Positions 18,785 through 27,516 of a stretch of DNA of 64,000 nucleotides are shown piece by piece (the stretch's first letter is position 1; each line of letters opens with the position of its first letter). Made by a program: the position numbers and the translations under genes. The stretch is from Vibrio japonicus (lineage in GTDB: Bacteria; Pseudomonadota; Gammaproteobacteria; Enterobacterales; Vibrionaceae): contig NZ_CP102096.1 of the NCBI RefSeq assembly GCF_024582835.1, forward strand, positions 1,798,001 through 1,862,000, written 5' to 3'. The notes under the pieces were generated by a model, which was given only the letters and a program-made list of their open reading frames with translations, did no database searches and was not told where the DNA came from.

Positions 18785-18933
18785 GGATTAACTTCTCTAA
18801 TGTAGGTGACGATTTATCAACCCAAGGTTAATCATCAGTTAACACTTTGGGTCATTTTTGTTTGGGCAAACTATACATTATTCGCCCAGCCACAAACACC
18901 GACTAAGAGAAGGGTTATTAATCCAAAGGACTC

Positions 18934-18960
18934 AAAAAAGGTAGCGACTTATGCGCTACC
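18934..18960 (-). terminator. terminator overlapping the end of the RssB-like gene
   Basis: On the minus strand, GGTAGCG (18960-18954) pairs with CGCTACC (18946-18940), followed by six T. The stop codon TAA (18951-18949) lies in the loop. Confidence 0.85.
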
Positions 18961-20046
18961 CCCTCGATATATATCCAAGCTAAAACTGCACGTCCCAAGA
19001 CGATTGAATTTCAACTGGCAGGCGCCATCGATCGGTAGCTCCTCAATGAAATTTTTCACACAACTATCGCCCAAAAGGACGCTAGGTTGGAGGTGTTTAG
19101 ATTCTTGACCATTGGCACACAAACACTCTAACCCCGCAGGCAAAATAGACAACATTCCCGAAGAGAGATCAGCCACACCAAATATCGCTTTCACCGGCTG
19201 AGCACCACGGTAGCATTTCATGCCCTTTTCTATTAGATAAGCGAGGTCTTTCAAGTCCGCATTAAAGCATTTTAAGTTACGCAAATAATCATGGAACAAT
19301 GCCCTAATAAGCAACGTGGTCGCCGCGCCGTTGTTGTCTTCGGTCGCAGAATCTACGATATAAAAAGCAAACTGACCATTCATTATCCAAGCGTAATCGA
19401 ATACGACGGGCATCACTTCAGCCGATTGCAAAAGTTTGTAACTGCATCGCCAGTCACCTTGTTGGGTGTCCCGGTCAGGCAATAGCGCATGGAGCAAATC
19501 TTTAGCAGCGCTACGATTTTCTTGTAAAAATTTTAGATGCCAGTGAAGCTCTTGTTCTTCTGGAACATCACCGCTGTCTACTCTGAACCATTGGCTCGAA
19601 AAGTCCCTTTGGTCGCTCAAATGATTGTCTGTGTCATCCAAGGTACTTTCTATCGAGCATATTAAATGTTTATGATTACTGATTGGTTTAGGCAAGAAGT
19701 CTTTGATACCAAATTTCAACGCATTCGCCACATCAGACATATCCTCTGTAGCTGACACCACAATAAGCGGCATTGAGGGATACTCAAGACTCACTTCCTC
19801 AACAAATTCAATACCATCAAGCACAGGCATGGAAAGATCGCACATGATTAAGTCTGGCTCGACTTCTCTCAACTTGCGCAATCCGTCTAACCCATCTTCG
19901 GCTTCAACGACCTTATACCCTTGAGAATTTAAATAACCAGATGTGATACGACGAAAAACCGGGTCGTCGTCAACTAGCATGATAAGTTTGTCACCCGGAG
20001 CAAAGTTTGGCACTTCGCTGGGAAACGCTTCGACTGACTTGTACAT
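18949..20046 (-). CDS. RssB-like response regulator with degenerate PP2C-type C-terminal domain
   Basis: A 365-aa two-domain regulator. The receiver domain (about 20-140) has VDDD, phospho-acceptor Asp in IMCDLSMPVLDG and lysine in FLPKPI. The remainder resembles the SpoIIE/PP2C-like fold of RssB (LLHALLPDRDT, YAWIMNGQFAFYIVD), but without the metal-binding Asp pair typical of active phosphatases. By analogy it could be an adaptor that delivers RpoS to ClpXP; that is inference. The frame is open 29 codons upstream, but ATG 20046 has GAGG 9 nt before it. It is divergent from aphB. Confidence 0.75.
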   Translation of the reverse strand: MYKSVEAFPSEVPNFAPGDKLIMLVDDDPVFRRITSGYLNSQGYKVVEAEDGLDGLRKLREVEPDLIMCDLSMPVLDGIEFVEEVSLEYPSMPLIVVSATEDMSDVANALKFGIKDFLPKPISNHKHLICSIESTLDDTDNHLSDQRDFSSQWFRVDSGDVPEEQELHWHLKFLQENRSAAKDLLHALLPDRDTQQGDWRCSYKLLQSAEVMPVVFDYAWIMNGQFAFYIVDSATEDNNGAATTLLIRALFHDYLRNLKCFNADLKDLAYLIEKGMKCYRGAQPVKAIFGVADLSSGMLSILPAGLECLCANGQESKHLQPSVLLGDSCVKNFIEELPIDGACQLKFNRLGTCSFSLDIYRGGSA

Positions 20047-20190
20047 AAACTGATGCCTCACACAATACTTAACGTACAGCTTGTTTTTTGTTGTTATTGA
20101 TTTGCTAAAACGCTCCTTAAAAAGTAGTCCCAAAAGGCCATTTCTACAAATTTAGGCCTTTTCACACCAGTTGCATACTATCTGTGTGGA

Positions 20191-20219
20191 ATATCAATTT
20201 TCTCTAAACTAGTTGATAT
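20191..20219. promoter_or_regulatory. inverted repeat between the RssB-like gene and aphB
   Basis: ATATCAA (20191-20197) and TTGATAT (20213-20219) form a perfect 7-bp inverted repeat with a 15-bp centre in the divergent intergenic region. The dyad is of the size LysR-type regulators bind, so autoregulation by AphB is possible but not shown. Confidence 0.35.
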
Positions 20220-20286
20220 GGAGCAAACTTTGGCGTTTGATATAGCTATAAATTAATCGAATTCGTAAAAAAATGTGTCCAATAGA

Positions 20287-21162
20287 ATGAAATTAGATGA
20301 TCTCAACTTGTTTAGGCTTGTGGTCGAAAGCGGAAGCTACACTGCAGCTTCCAGAAAGAATATGATTCCTGTTGCAACGATTACAAGACGTATACAGGCA
20401 CTAGAAGACTCACTCAACCTCCGATTGCTTAATCGACATGCGCGTAAACTTTCTCTAACAGAAGCAGGAGAGCGTTTTTACAATGAATGCTCCCCACTCT
20501 TGGATCGTCTAACCTCGACAGCGGAAGAAATTTCTGACGAGTGCCGTGGCGCTGCAGGTAAAATACGCATTACTGCCCCATCAAACCTAACAAAAAGAAT
20601 GATGATGCCGATGTTCAATGGATTTATGAAAGCCTATCCTGACATCAACATCGTTTTGACCACCAGCAACCTTTCGGAGCAATTTGATCCAACAGAATGG
20701 GACGTCATTTTCCGTGTCGGCCCTCAGCGCGACTCTAGTTTGATCGCACGTAAAATTAGCTCCGTTGAAGACATTCTGGTGGCAAGCCCCAGCTATCTAA
20801 AATCAAACCCTGAACCTAAACACGCAGAAGAGCTTCATCAGCACTCTTTGTTGAAAGGCGCTCCGCTTCTCAAATGGCAGCTTGCTAACCAAAATGGTGA
20901 ACACGTTATCAATAACGACAACGGCCGTTTTCGAGCCAACGCTTTGAATGTAATACGAAGTGCTTGCTCTGATGGATTAGGCATTGCCCTTATGCCAGAT
21001 GTCATGATCCGAGAATACATTGAGGACGGCAGCTTAGTACGAGTTTTAGATGATTGGAGCGCCAACCCGCGTGATATCTACATGCTATATAACCACAAAG
21101 ATCACTTACCAGAAAAAGTACGATTGTTTATTGATTTTGTGATCGCGTATCACATTATCTAA
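20287..21162 (+). CDS. aphB: LysR-type transcriptional regulator AphB
   Basis: A 291-aa LysR-family regulator. In V. cholerae AphB activates tcpPH with AphA and responds to anaerobiosis and low pH. The N-terminal winged helix (MKLDDLNLFRLVVESGSYTA, then PVATITRRIQALEDSLNLRL in the recognition helix) and the effector domain (TKRMMMPMF, WDVIFRVGPQRDSSLIARK) match the V. cholerae protein closely from memory. GTG 20275 is an alternative start, but ATG 20287 gives the standard LysR N-terminus. In a non-cholera Vibrio its targets probably include acid and anaerobic response genes. A strong terminator follows. Confidence 0.9.
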   Translation: MKLDDLNLFRLVVESGSYTAASRKNMIPVATITRRIQALEDSLNLRLLNRHARKLSLTEAGERFYNECSPLLDRLTSTAEEISDECRGAAGKIRITAPSNLTKRMMMPMFNGFMKAYPDINIVLTTSNLSEQFDPTEWDVIFRVGPQRDSSLIARKISSVEDILVASPSYLKSNPEPKHAEELHQHSLLKGAPLLKWQLANQNGEHVINNDNGRFRANALNVIRSACSDGLGIALMPDVMIREYIEDGSLVRVLDDWSANPRDIYMLYNHKDHLPEKVRLFIDFVIAYHII

Positions 21163-21167
21163 TACGA

Positions 21168-21198
21168 AAAGAGCTTGGCGTAAAAAGCCAAGCTCTTT
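21168..21198 (+). terminator. terminator of aphB
   Basis: A perfect 12-bp stem, AAAGAGCTTGGC (21168-21179) and GCCAAGCTCTTT (21187-21198), with a 7-nt loop. It starts 5 nt after the aphB stop and may also serve the convergent nitroreductase gene. Confidence 0.85.
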
Positions 21199-21265
21199 GT
21201 CATTTATGCCGCCAAAAAATGCCCAGTCTCTTTTGTCCAGATTGGATTGTAATTTGGCTTAACAC

Positions 21266-21814
21266 TTACAGATATTCTACAAATTTACTGAGATCACGCT
21301 CTGGTACTTTCATCGGTGTGCATCCCGGTGTCCCTAAGTATAGGAAACCAACGATCTCATCGTCCCCTTCGAGACCAAATGCCTTATGAACTTCTTCATG
21401 GAACATCCACTTACCAGAACGCCAAAAACCTTGAAAACCCTGAGCAACTGCCGCCATCTGCATCGCTTGAACAGCACAACCTGCCGACAAGTGCTGCTCT
21501 AACGCGGGTACTTTTTCGTGTTGAGTCACTTTAGCAATCACAGTAATGACCATAGGGGCACGAAAAGGCGCATTTTTCACTTTCTCTACAACTGCATCTT
21601 CACTGTTATCCGCAACTGCCGCTTTTACGAGAATATCAGAGAGTTTATTCAGCCCTTCTCCCTGAGAAATAACAAATCTCCAGGGAGTCAGACCAGCATG
21701 ATCTGGTGCTCTTAAGCCCGCTTTAATAATGTTTTCCAACGCCGCACCTTCTGGCGCTGGGGCAGCAAGTTTCGCGATTGAACGACGGTTGAGCAATAGA
21801 TCTAAAGCGTCCAT
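21266..21814 (-). CDS. YdjA-type nitroreductase family protein
   Basis: A 182-aa FMN-dependent oxidoreductase of the nitroreductase family, closest in size and motifs to E. coli YdjA. The FMN-binding motif RRSIAKL lies at residues 10-16, APDHAGLTPWRF at about 36-47, and the C-terminal glycine-rich FLYLGTPG segment completes the fold. The physiological substrate is unknown. It is convergent with aphB, with fadJ downstream on the same strand but separated by a terminator. Confidence 0.85.
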   Translation of the reverse strand: MDALDLLLNRRSIAKLAAPAPEGAALENIIKAGLRAPDHAGLTPWRFVISQGEGLNKLSDILVKAAVADNSEDAVVEKVKNAPFRAPMVITVIAKVTQHEKVPALEQHLSAGCAVQAMQMAAVAQGFQGFWRSGKWMFHEEVHKAFGLEGDDEIVGFLYLGTPGCTPMKVPERDLSKFVEYL

Positions 21815-21870
21815 TTAAAATCCTTCCGATTCTGATTTTTTCAATATTTTCTTGATAATAACTCTCAATA

Positions 21871-21900
21871 AAAAAAAAGGCGAACGTTACCGCTCGCCTT
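21871..21900 (-). terminator. terminator of fadIJ
   Basis: On the minus strand, GGCGAGCG pairs with CGTTCGCC (one G-U pair) around GTAA, followed by eight T. It begins 18 nt after the fadJ stop. Confidence 0.9.
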
Positions 21901-21917
21901 AGTGGAGTCTATAGAGA

Positions 21918-24041
21918 CTATTCGTAAAATGGTTGCTCTAGCCCTGCTCTCGTTAATAGACCATCACATGGTGCAAATCGATCGCCATATTTTTGAGCGT
22001 GTTCATTCATAATTTCGACCAGTTTCTTAATGCCGATTTGATCCATATATCGGAATGGACCACCTAAAAACGGAGGGAAACCAATCCCAAATATTGCACC
22101 GATATCACCATCACGAGGGCTACGGATGATACCTTCATCCAAACAACGAACCGCTTCATTCAGCATTGGTAATACACAACGCATAGCGATGTCTTTTTCT
22201 GGCAGCTTAGATTCCGGATTGAGACTCAGCAGTTTGTAAACTGACTTATCCACCTCTTTCTTCTTACCTTTATAGGTATAGAATCCTTTACCACTCTTAC
22301 GGCCTTTTCGATCATCATTCAGAAGCGTGTCAAACACATCTGGTCCTTTAAATCGCTCTCCTAGCTCGTCCACAAGAATCGGCATAATCTTCGCGCCAAT
22401 ATCGACACCTACTTCGTCAAGCAGTGTAATCGGCCCCACAGGGAAGCCAAAGTTCAGCAATGCTTTATCAAGTTGTTCGATAGGCTCGCCAGACATAAGA
22501 ATCTGCGCAGCTTCATTCATGTACGGAGCAAGAATTCTATTGACGTAAAATCCCGCGCAGTCTTTCACCACAATCGGCGTTTTGCCTTGTTTGCGTGCAA
22601 ACTCTACAACCGTAGAAATGGTTTCTTCAGAGGTTCCTTCATGAGGAATCACTTCAACAAGTGGCATTTTTTCAACGGGGCTGAAGTAATGCAGACCGAC
22701 AACATTTTCCGGGCGCTTTGCGTTCTCTGCGATTTGATGGATAGGAAGAGAAGAGGTATTGGTAGCAAAGATGGTTGATTCTTTGGCGTTTTCTTCAACA
22801 TCCTTAACCATCTGTTGCTTCAGGCTAAGATCTTCAAACACGGCCTCAACAACAACGTCGGTTTGGTTAAAGCACGTAAAATCAGTCCCACCCGACAATT
22901 GCAACATTTTGGCTTGCACTTGAGCTTTTGACAGAATACGACGCTTACGCTGAGTTTCGAATAGCTTGTAGTTGTATTTTAATGCATTCAATACGCCGTC
23001 ATTTGACACATCTTTAATTCGAACCGGTACTTTGGCTTTTGCAACACTTACATGGCTGATCCCTGCGCCCATCAATCCTCCACCTAGCACTGCTGCTCGC
23101 TCTACCTTATTCGGTTTCGCGTCACCACCATGCTCTTTTTTCATTTCAGTCGTGGCAAAGAAAATCGATCGCAGCGCCTTGGATTCAGGTGTCATGACTA
23201 ATTCACCGAAACGCTCGGCTTCTTTCTTCTGCCCTTCTTCAAAGCCATGTTCTAAACCAAAGCGAATCACCTCTAAGATCGCATCCGCAGCCGGATAGTT
23301 TCCACGCGTTTTCTCTTGGGTCTTTTTCGCTGCCTGCTCAAAAATGACTTTTCTGCCTAAGCCCGTATTCGCCATCAGCTTCTCTTTGGCAGAAGATTTG
23401 CGCTCAGTTTTCTTTTTGCCAGCATTGTTTTCAACAAAGCTCTTCGCGACTTCAAGTAGGATGGTTTCAGGGACAGCGGCATCTACAACACCGAGCTTTT
23501 TGGCTTTTTGAGCACGCAACTGCTTTCCGGTTAGAATGATATCTAATGATGGAAGCAAACCAATTAAGCGAGGCAGTCGCTGAGTACCCCCCGAACCAGG
23601 CAACAGACCAAGCTGCACTTCAGGCAAACCGAGACGCGTTTTATCTGAATCAGTACACACGCGATAATCACACGCCAGCGCAAGCTCTAAACCACCACCC
23701 AAACATGGGCCGTGAATAGCCGCTACAACAGGATAAGGTAATGTAGAGAGCTGTTTGAACATCTGCTGACCTTTTTCAGCCAACGCTTGAGCTTCTGCCG
23801 CCGTTGTACAAGCTTCCAGCATCCGTACATCTGCACCCGCAACAAAATTGTCAGGCTTAAGAGAATGAAGAATCAAACCTTTAACAGACGCTTTTTGTTC
23901 TTCTAGCTGAGTGAACACCTCTTCCATCTCTTGGGCAAAAGCCGCTTGAAGTGTGTTCATCTTCTCACCCGGGACATCAATCGACAACCAAGCGATGCTT
24001 TGCTCATCAATGCTTAAATTAAATGCTTTTTGTTCGCTCAT
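21918..24041 (-). CDS. fadJ: fatty acid oxidation complex subunit alpha FadJ
   Basis: A 707-aa multifunctional beta-oxidation enzyme with an N-terminal enoyl-CoA hydratase/isomerase domain ([17 protein letters not shown] near residue 110 and [19 protein letters not shown] near 142, each cited in part) and a 3-hydroxyacyl-CoA dehydrogenase domain with NAD loop [10 protein letters not shown] near residue 318. The length matches FadJ rather than FadB. The start overlaps the fadI stop by one base (TAATG), so translation is coupled. It forms an alpha2beta2-type complex with FadI. Confidence 0.95.
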   Translation of the reverse strand: MSEQKAFNLSIDEQSIAWLSIDVPGEKMNTLQAAFAQEMEEVFTQLEEQKASVKGLILHSLKPDNFVAGADVRMLEACTTAAEAQALAEKGQQMFKQLSTLPYPVVAAIHGPCLGGGLELALACDYRVCTDSDKTRLGLPEVQLGLLPGSGGTQRLPRLIGLLPSLDIILTGKQLRAQKAKKLGVVDAAVPETILLEVAKSFVENNAGKKKTERKSSAKEKLMANTGLGRKVIFEQAAKKTQEKTRGNYPAADAILEVIRFGLEHGFEEGQKKEAERFGELVMTPESKALRSIFFATTEMKKEHGGDAKPNKVERAAVLGGGLMGAGISHVSVAKAKVPVRIKDVSNDGVLNALKYNYKLFETQRKRRILSKAQVQAKMLQLSGGTDFTCFNQTDVVVEAVFEDLSLKQQMVKDVEENAKESTIFATNTSSLPIHQIAENAKRPENVVGLHYFSPVEKMPLVEVIPHEGTSEETISTVVEFARKQGKTPIVVKDCAGFYVNRILAPYMNEAAQILMSGEPIEQLDKALLNFGFPVGPITLLDEVGVDIGAKIMPILVDELGERFKGPDVFDTLLNDDRKGRKSGKGFYTYKGKKKEVDKSVYKLLSLNPESKLPEKDIAMRCVLPMLNEAVRCLDEGIIRSPRDGDIGAIFGIGFPPFLGGPFRYMDQIGIKKLVEIMNEHAQKYGDRFAPCDGLLTRAGLEQPFYE

Positions 24042-25348
24042 TACTCAACCTCCAGAACCATTGCAGCACCCAACCCGCCTGCAGCACACGCCGTGTTTAG
24101 CGCTAAACCGCCACCGCGGCGCTGCAATTCTCGTAGCGTTTGTGTGATCATTCGTGCACCTGTCGCCGCAAATGGGTGACCATACGCAATGGAGCCGCCC
24201 AGTACGTTGAATTTATCCATATCAATTTCACCGATGGCTTTTGAGCGGCCAAGGTGGTCTTGAGCGAACTTATCGCTTGCGAACATCTTCACGTTAGATA
24301 GAGCTTGAGCGGCAAACGCTTCATGCATATCGATTAATGTTAAATCCGACAACTCAATACCCGCACGTTCAAGCGCCACTGGTGTGGCATAGGAAGGCCC
24401 CATGAGCATGTCTTTTTCAACACCGATGGCAGAAAACGCGTAAGAGCGGATGTAACCTAAAATATCCAGACCGAGTTCTTTCGCTCTACCTTCTCGCATC
24501 AACATAATCGCGGCTGCACCGTCGGTCAAAGGTGTGCTATTTGCTGCTGTCACACTGCCATATTGACGATCAAAGGCTGGCCTCAGCTTTGCGTAACCTT
24601 CCAGTGTGGAGTCGTGTCTGATGTTGTTGTCTTGCGAAATCCATTGTTTATACGGCTCAGGAAACGCAGTCATCACCTCACCTTCTATTTTTCCGTCTTT
24701 CCATGCTTTTGCAGCAAGCGTGTGAGATCGGTGAGCCAGCGCATCTTGCTCTTGTCGACTAATGCCGTGGGATTTTGCCATTTGCTCAGCTGTTTGACCC
24801 ATAGACAAACCTGTCGAGTATTCCGCAACCGCTGGCGGCACTGGCATAAGGTCTTTCAATGAAAGATTCTTGAGTATTTTTAACTTTTGCCCGACGGTTT
24901 TTGTCTTGCTTAAAGCAAGTAAATTAGAAGCCAGTTTTTTGGAAACACCAATAGGCAATACCGAAGATGAATCTGCCCCACCAGCAATACCAATATCGAT
25001 CGTGCCCGACATGATGCTTTCAGCAATGTTCACGGCTGACTGAAAACTCGTCGCGCAAGCTCGGGAAACGCTGTACGCGTCAGTATGAATATTCATACCC
25101 GTACCCAGAACAATTTCACGTGCGATGTTGGGTGCTTCAGGCATCTGCACAACCTGACCAAATACCACTTGATCAATCAACTTAGGATCGATGTCAGTCC
25201 GTGCCATCAACTCGCTCACCACCATTTTGCCTAAATCAACCGCTGGCACCTGACTAAACTCGGTACTCTGACGTGCAAAGGGGGTGCGCAAACCAGCAAC
25301 TATCGCAACACGCTCTCCAGAGCGAGTTTTCAATTCCTGTCTGCCCAT
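24041..25348 (-). CDS. fadI: acetyl-CoA C-acyltransferase FadI
   Basis: A 435-aa 3-ketoacyl-CoA thiolase, the beta subunit of the fatty acid oxidation complex. The nucleophilic Cys lies in [10 protein letters not shown] (near residue 100), with [10 protein letters not shown] and CAAGGLGAA holding the other catalytic His and Cys near the C-terminus. ATG 25348 is chosen because AAGGAG lies 6 nt upstream; the frame opens 12 codons earlier. Expression is likely repressed by FadR, whose operator overlaps the transcription start. Confidence 0.95.
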   Translation of the reverse strand: MGRQELKTRSGERVAIVAGLRTPFARQSTEFSQVPAVDLGKMVVSELMARTDIDPKLIDQVVFGQVVQMPEAPNIAREIVLGTGMNIHTDAYSVSRACATSFQSAVNIAESIMSGTIDIGIAGGADSSSVLPIGVSKKLASNLLALSKTKTVGQKLKILKNLSLKDLMPVPPAVAEYSTGLSMGQTAEQMAKSHGISRQEQDALAHRSHTLAAKAWKDGKIEGEVMTAFPEPYKQWISQDNNIRHDSTLEGYAKLRPAFDRQYGSVTAANSTPLTDGAAAIMLMREGRAKELGLDILGYIRSYAFSAIGVEKDMLMGPSYATPVALERAGIELSDLTLIDMHEAFAAQALSNVKMFASDKFAQDHLGRSKAIGEIDMDKFNVLGGSIAYGHPFAATGARMITQTLRELQRRGGGLALNTACAAGGLGAAMVLEVE

Positions 25349-25367
25349 TGTTTCTCCTTGGATTAAT

Positions 25368-25412
25368 AAGAGGTCTGACCACACATTGTAACGAGATTGT
25401 TAACTCAATCAA
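25368..25412 (-). promoter_or_regulatory. fadI promoter with FadR-type operator at the transcription start
   Basis: On the minus strand, -35 TTGATT (25412-25407), a 16-nt spacer and -10 TACAAT (25390-25385) are followed at about +1 to +17 by TGTGGTCAGACCTCTT. The core TGGTCAGACC matches the FadR consensus TGGTCNGACCA. Such a position would block initiation until acyl-CoA releases FadR. Confidence 0.7.
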
Positions 25413-25417
25413 ACTGT

Positions 25418-25431
25418 CGTTTAAATAAACG
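25418..25431. promoter_or_regulatory. palindrome just upstream of the fadI -35
   Basis: CGTTTA-AA-TAAACG is a perfect 6+6 dyad with a 2-bp centre, starting 6 bp upstream of the -35 hexamer. Its position suits an activator or second regulator. The binding protein is unknown. Confidence 0.4.
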
Positions 25432-25561
25432 TGATTTAGAATCGAAAAGAGTAGTGAATCGTATTGATTAGAAACACTCTAAACTGAGGATGATCAGACG
25501 ATATTAGATATACTAGGTGGGAAATACCGGTAAGACTTCAATATTGAGCTCGTTTATTTAA

Positions 25562-25591
25562 GCAAAAAAAAACCACACAGAACTGTGTGGT
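25562..25591 (-). terminator. strong terminator of the candidate small RNA
   Basis: A perfect 9-bp stem, ACCACACAG and CTGTGTGGT with loop TT on the minus strand, followed by a run of nine T. It lies more than 150 bp upstream of the fadI promoter, so it must end a separate transcript. Confidence 0.9.
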
Positions 25592-25720
25592 CGGAATATA
25601 TAAAGCAATTAACTTACGCCAATTGAAATAATCAGTTTCCTGATTAGGAGAAAGTAAAGTCAGCCTTCAAAAGGAAGTGTCATCTTGCTCAACACGCCGG
25701 TGATCCCGACTAGATGACAG
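25562..25720 (-). ncRNA. candidate CRP-activated small regulatory RNA
   Basis: A free-standing transcription unit of about 158 nt between fadI and the sigma-factor gene. A -10 TATAGT (25731-25726) is followed by the predicted start near 25718-25722. A CRP-like site centred at 25759.5 lies about 40 bp upstream, the class II position. The RNA would form arms TGTCATCT/AGATGACA (25719-25712 with 25685-25678) and CTTC/GAAG. Next come a single-stranded CTTTCTCCT able to pair with Shine-Dalgarno sequences, a perfect AATCAG-GAAA-CTGATT tetraloop hairpin (25645-25630), and the terminator ACCACACAG/CTGTGTGGT (25591-25572) with nine U. No ORF longer than seven codons with a ribosome site was seen. I do not recognise a named RNA family. 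Confidence 0.6.
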
Positions 25721-25752
25721 GTGCTACTATAACCTCTGCGTTACATTGGATT

Positions 25753-25766
25753 TTGAATTAGATCAA
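25753..25766. promoter_or_regulatory. CRP-like site upstream of the candidate small RNA
   Basis: TTGA-N6-TCAA (TTGATCTAATTCAA on the minus strand) differs from the CRP core GTGA-N6-TCAC by one base in each half-site. Its centre is about -38 to -42 from the predicted start. Confidence 0.45.
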
Positions 25767-25962
25767 TTTTTGGTGAGTTTCTGGCCACTATTCGCATATA
25801 TCTAAAATTAATTGTGAGTACGGCTTACTTTGAGCGCATCATTTTGCTTCACCGTTTCTCAATTCGTTCCTAAAAAGTAAGCTCACTGGTCGACTTACAA
25901 ACGAACTATAGCGGTTTTAAATTGAACACAGTCATCAACCACAGAGCGGTAGGGAGGCTCTT

Positions 25963-26526
25963 GTGTCAATAATTAACTTCTTTGGAAAGAAAAAGTCTCC
26001 ACCTCCGGTCAACTCGGATATGGACAAGCAAAGAAAATATGAAGCTCTGGTTAGAGCGTATCACCGAGACTTGTATCGATATGCCTATTGGCTATGTAAA
26101 GATCCCACTATTTCAGAGGACCTCGTACAAGAAACTTGCTTAAGGGCATGGAAATCTCTCGATAGTCTTCAGGATGAGAAAGCGGCAAAGTCGTGGTTAA
26201 TCACGATTCTAAGACGTGAAAACGCACGCCGTTTTGAGCGTAAGCAACTGGACTTAGTGGATATTGATGATTTTGGCAACGAAGCCAAAGTCAGTGACGA
26301 CCCACATCATCAAAGTGAGTGGATTCAGGCGCAAATTATGAAACTTGATGTGGAATATCGAGAACCCTTGTTTCTTCAGGTTGTCGCCGGTTTTAGCGGT
26401 GAAGAAATCAGTGACATTTTAGGGCTCAACAAAAATACGGTGATGACTCGTTTGTTCAGAGCACGCAATCAGATTAAAGAGCTTATTGACCCAGAAAACA
26501 CGCGTAGGGGGAAGCAAAATGGATGA
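25963..26526 (+). CDS. ECF-type RNA polymerase sigma factor
   Basis: A 187-aa sigma-70 family factor with only regions 2 and 4. Region 2 spans about 27-95 (YRYAYWLCKDPTISEDLVQET and LRAWKS, cited in part) and region 4 about 125-175 (LQVVAGFSGEEISDILGLNK and TVMTRLFRARNQIK). The start is GTG 25963, supported by the strong ribosome site AGGGAGG 5 nt upstream. Its last codons overlap the next gene by 8 nt, an arrangement typical of an ECF factor and its regulator. It lies just upstream of the FadL porins, so these or envelope genes may be targets. Stimulus and regulon are unknown. Confidence 0.88.
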   Translation: MSIINFFGKKKSPPPVNSDMDKQRKYEALVRAYHRDLYRYAYWLCKDPTISEDLVQETCLRAWKSLDSLQDEKAAKSWLITILRRENARRFERKQLDLVDIDDFGNEAKVSDDPHHQSEWIQAQIMKLDVEYREPLFLQVVAGFSGEEISDILGLNKNTVMTRLFRARNQIKELIDPENTRRGKQNG

Positions 26527-27250
26527 TTTAGAATTTCGTCGTCGCATTATGTCCGATCCGAAATATAGAGACAGTAAACTCACCGCTGCGATTAAAGAAA
26601 GCGAAACCAACAGCAAGTTTGCCGATGAAATTTTAGATCTGGATAGTAAAATCGCGAAAGCTATGTCCGTAGATGTGCCAGTCGATCTTGCCGACCGTAT
26701 TCTGTTCAATCAATCGTCCGCAGAGAAAGAAGACAAGATTGTGCGCCCCAACTTCGCGAAACGAGCCATGGCAATGGCCGCGTCCGTTGCATTTGTTGTC
26801 GGGTTACTGGTTGGTCAAGTCAATTGGGGGAACTTAATCGTCCCTCCTGCTCAAGCAAACATTGCAGATACCGCAATCAAGCATGTTCTCGATGAGAAAC
26901 CGTTTGTTGATAAACTTGATGAACAAGTTCAGTCATCGCAAATTAATGCGAAAATGATCCCTTTCGCTTACCAACTCAGTGAACGCTTCCCCTATCACGT
27001 TTACTATCTCAACCATTGTGGTTTTGGTAAATCAAATGCACTTCACATGGTGTTCCAAGGGGAAGTAGGTAAAGTGACACTCTTTTTAGCTGGCGTTGCC
27101 TCTGCAAAGGCTGAAGATTTCGTACAAGATGAAATGTCTGGAGTTATCGAACCTATTGGTAATACCAGTATGATTCTTGTCGGAGACAAAGGCGAAAACG
27201 TATCAAAAATCGCGGATCAGATAGTCAAAATCATCAAACCCATGATTTAA
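26519..27250 (+). CDS. DUF3379 single-pass membrane protein, possible anti-sigma factor
   Basis: A 243-aa protein I place in the DUF3379 family. Residues 1-80 are charged and cytosolic, one transmembrane helix lies at about 84-101 (AMAMAASVAFVVGLLVG), and about 140 residues follow in the periplasm. This inside-to-outside layout with an N-terminal cytosolic helix bundle, translationally coupled to an ECF sigma gene (8-nt overlap), is that of an anti-sigma factor. No direct evidence for sigma binding is visible. ATG 26519 is used rather than an upstream in-frame codon at 26486, because it follows AGGGGG. A terminator follows at 27280. Confidence 0.8.
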   Translation: MDDLEFRRRIMSDPKYRDSKLTAAIKESETNSKFADEILDLDSKIAKAMSVDVPVDLADRILFNQSSAEKEDKIVRPNFAKRAMAMAASVAFVVGLLVGQVNWGNLIVPPAQANIADTAIKHVLDEKPFVDKLDEQVQSSQINAKMIPFAYQLSERFPYHVYYLNHCGFGKSNALHMVFQGEVGKVTLFLAGVASAKAEDFVQDEMSGVIEPIGNTSMILVGDKGENVSKIADQIVKIIKPMI

Positions 27251-27279
27251 CAAAACAATAACATTTTGTGATCAACCTC

Positions 27280-27313
27280 AAGGCTTGAACCATCGTTTCA
27301 AGCCTTATTTTTT
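27280..27313 (+). terminator. terminator of the sigma factor/DUF3379 operon
   Basis: A perfect 10-bp stem, AAGGCTTGAA (27280-27289) and TTCAAGCCTT (27297-27306), then ATTTTTT. It separates the sigma operon from the fadL gene. Confidence 0.9.
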
Positions 27314-27407
27314 GCCATCTTTTAGAGTTACAACTCTAAATAGATGCATTTTGCCGTATTTTCCTGCCAGATAAGCATCATTTCCTTAATTTTATCGCCC
27401 TGATTGG

Positions 27408-27447
27408 CAATGGTCGGATTTGTATATTTTATACTAGAGTCTAGTAT
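27408..27447. promoter_or_regulatory. FadR-like half site and perfect 17-bp palindrome upstream of the first fadL
   Basis: ATACTAGA-G-TCTAGTAT (27431-27447) is a perfect 8+1+8 dyad, 70 bp before ATG 27517. Just upstream, CAATGGTCGGATTTGT (27409-27424) resembles the FadR core TGGTCNGACC with mismatches in the last bases. Both overlap the A/T-rich promoter region, so they are candidate operators. The protein recognising the palindrome is unknown. Confidence 0.5.
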
Positions 27448-27516
27448 CAGCCACCACTGAGCTTTTGCTCAAATATATCGCCCAACTAGAGGCGAAGAAA
27501 TAAGGATAAAGCAAGA

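Noticed and set aside
18818..18853. Imperfect hairpin upstream of the 43-aa ORF
   Set aside because: No U-tract for the minus strand and no plus-strand gene to terminate; probably chance or part of an undefined promoter region.
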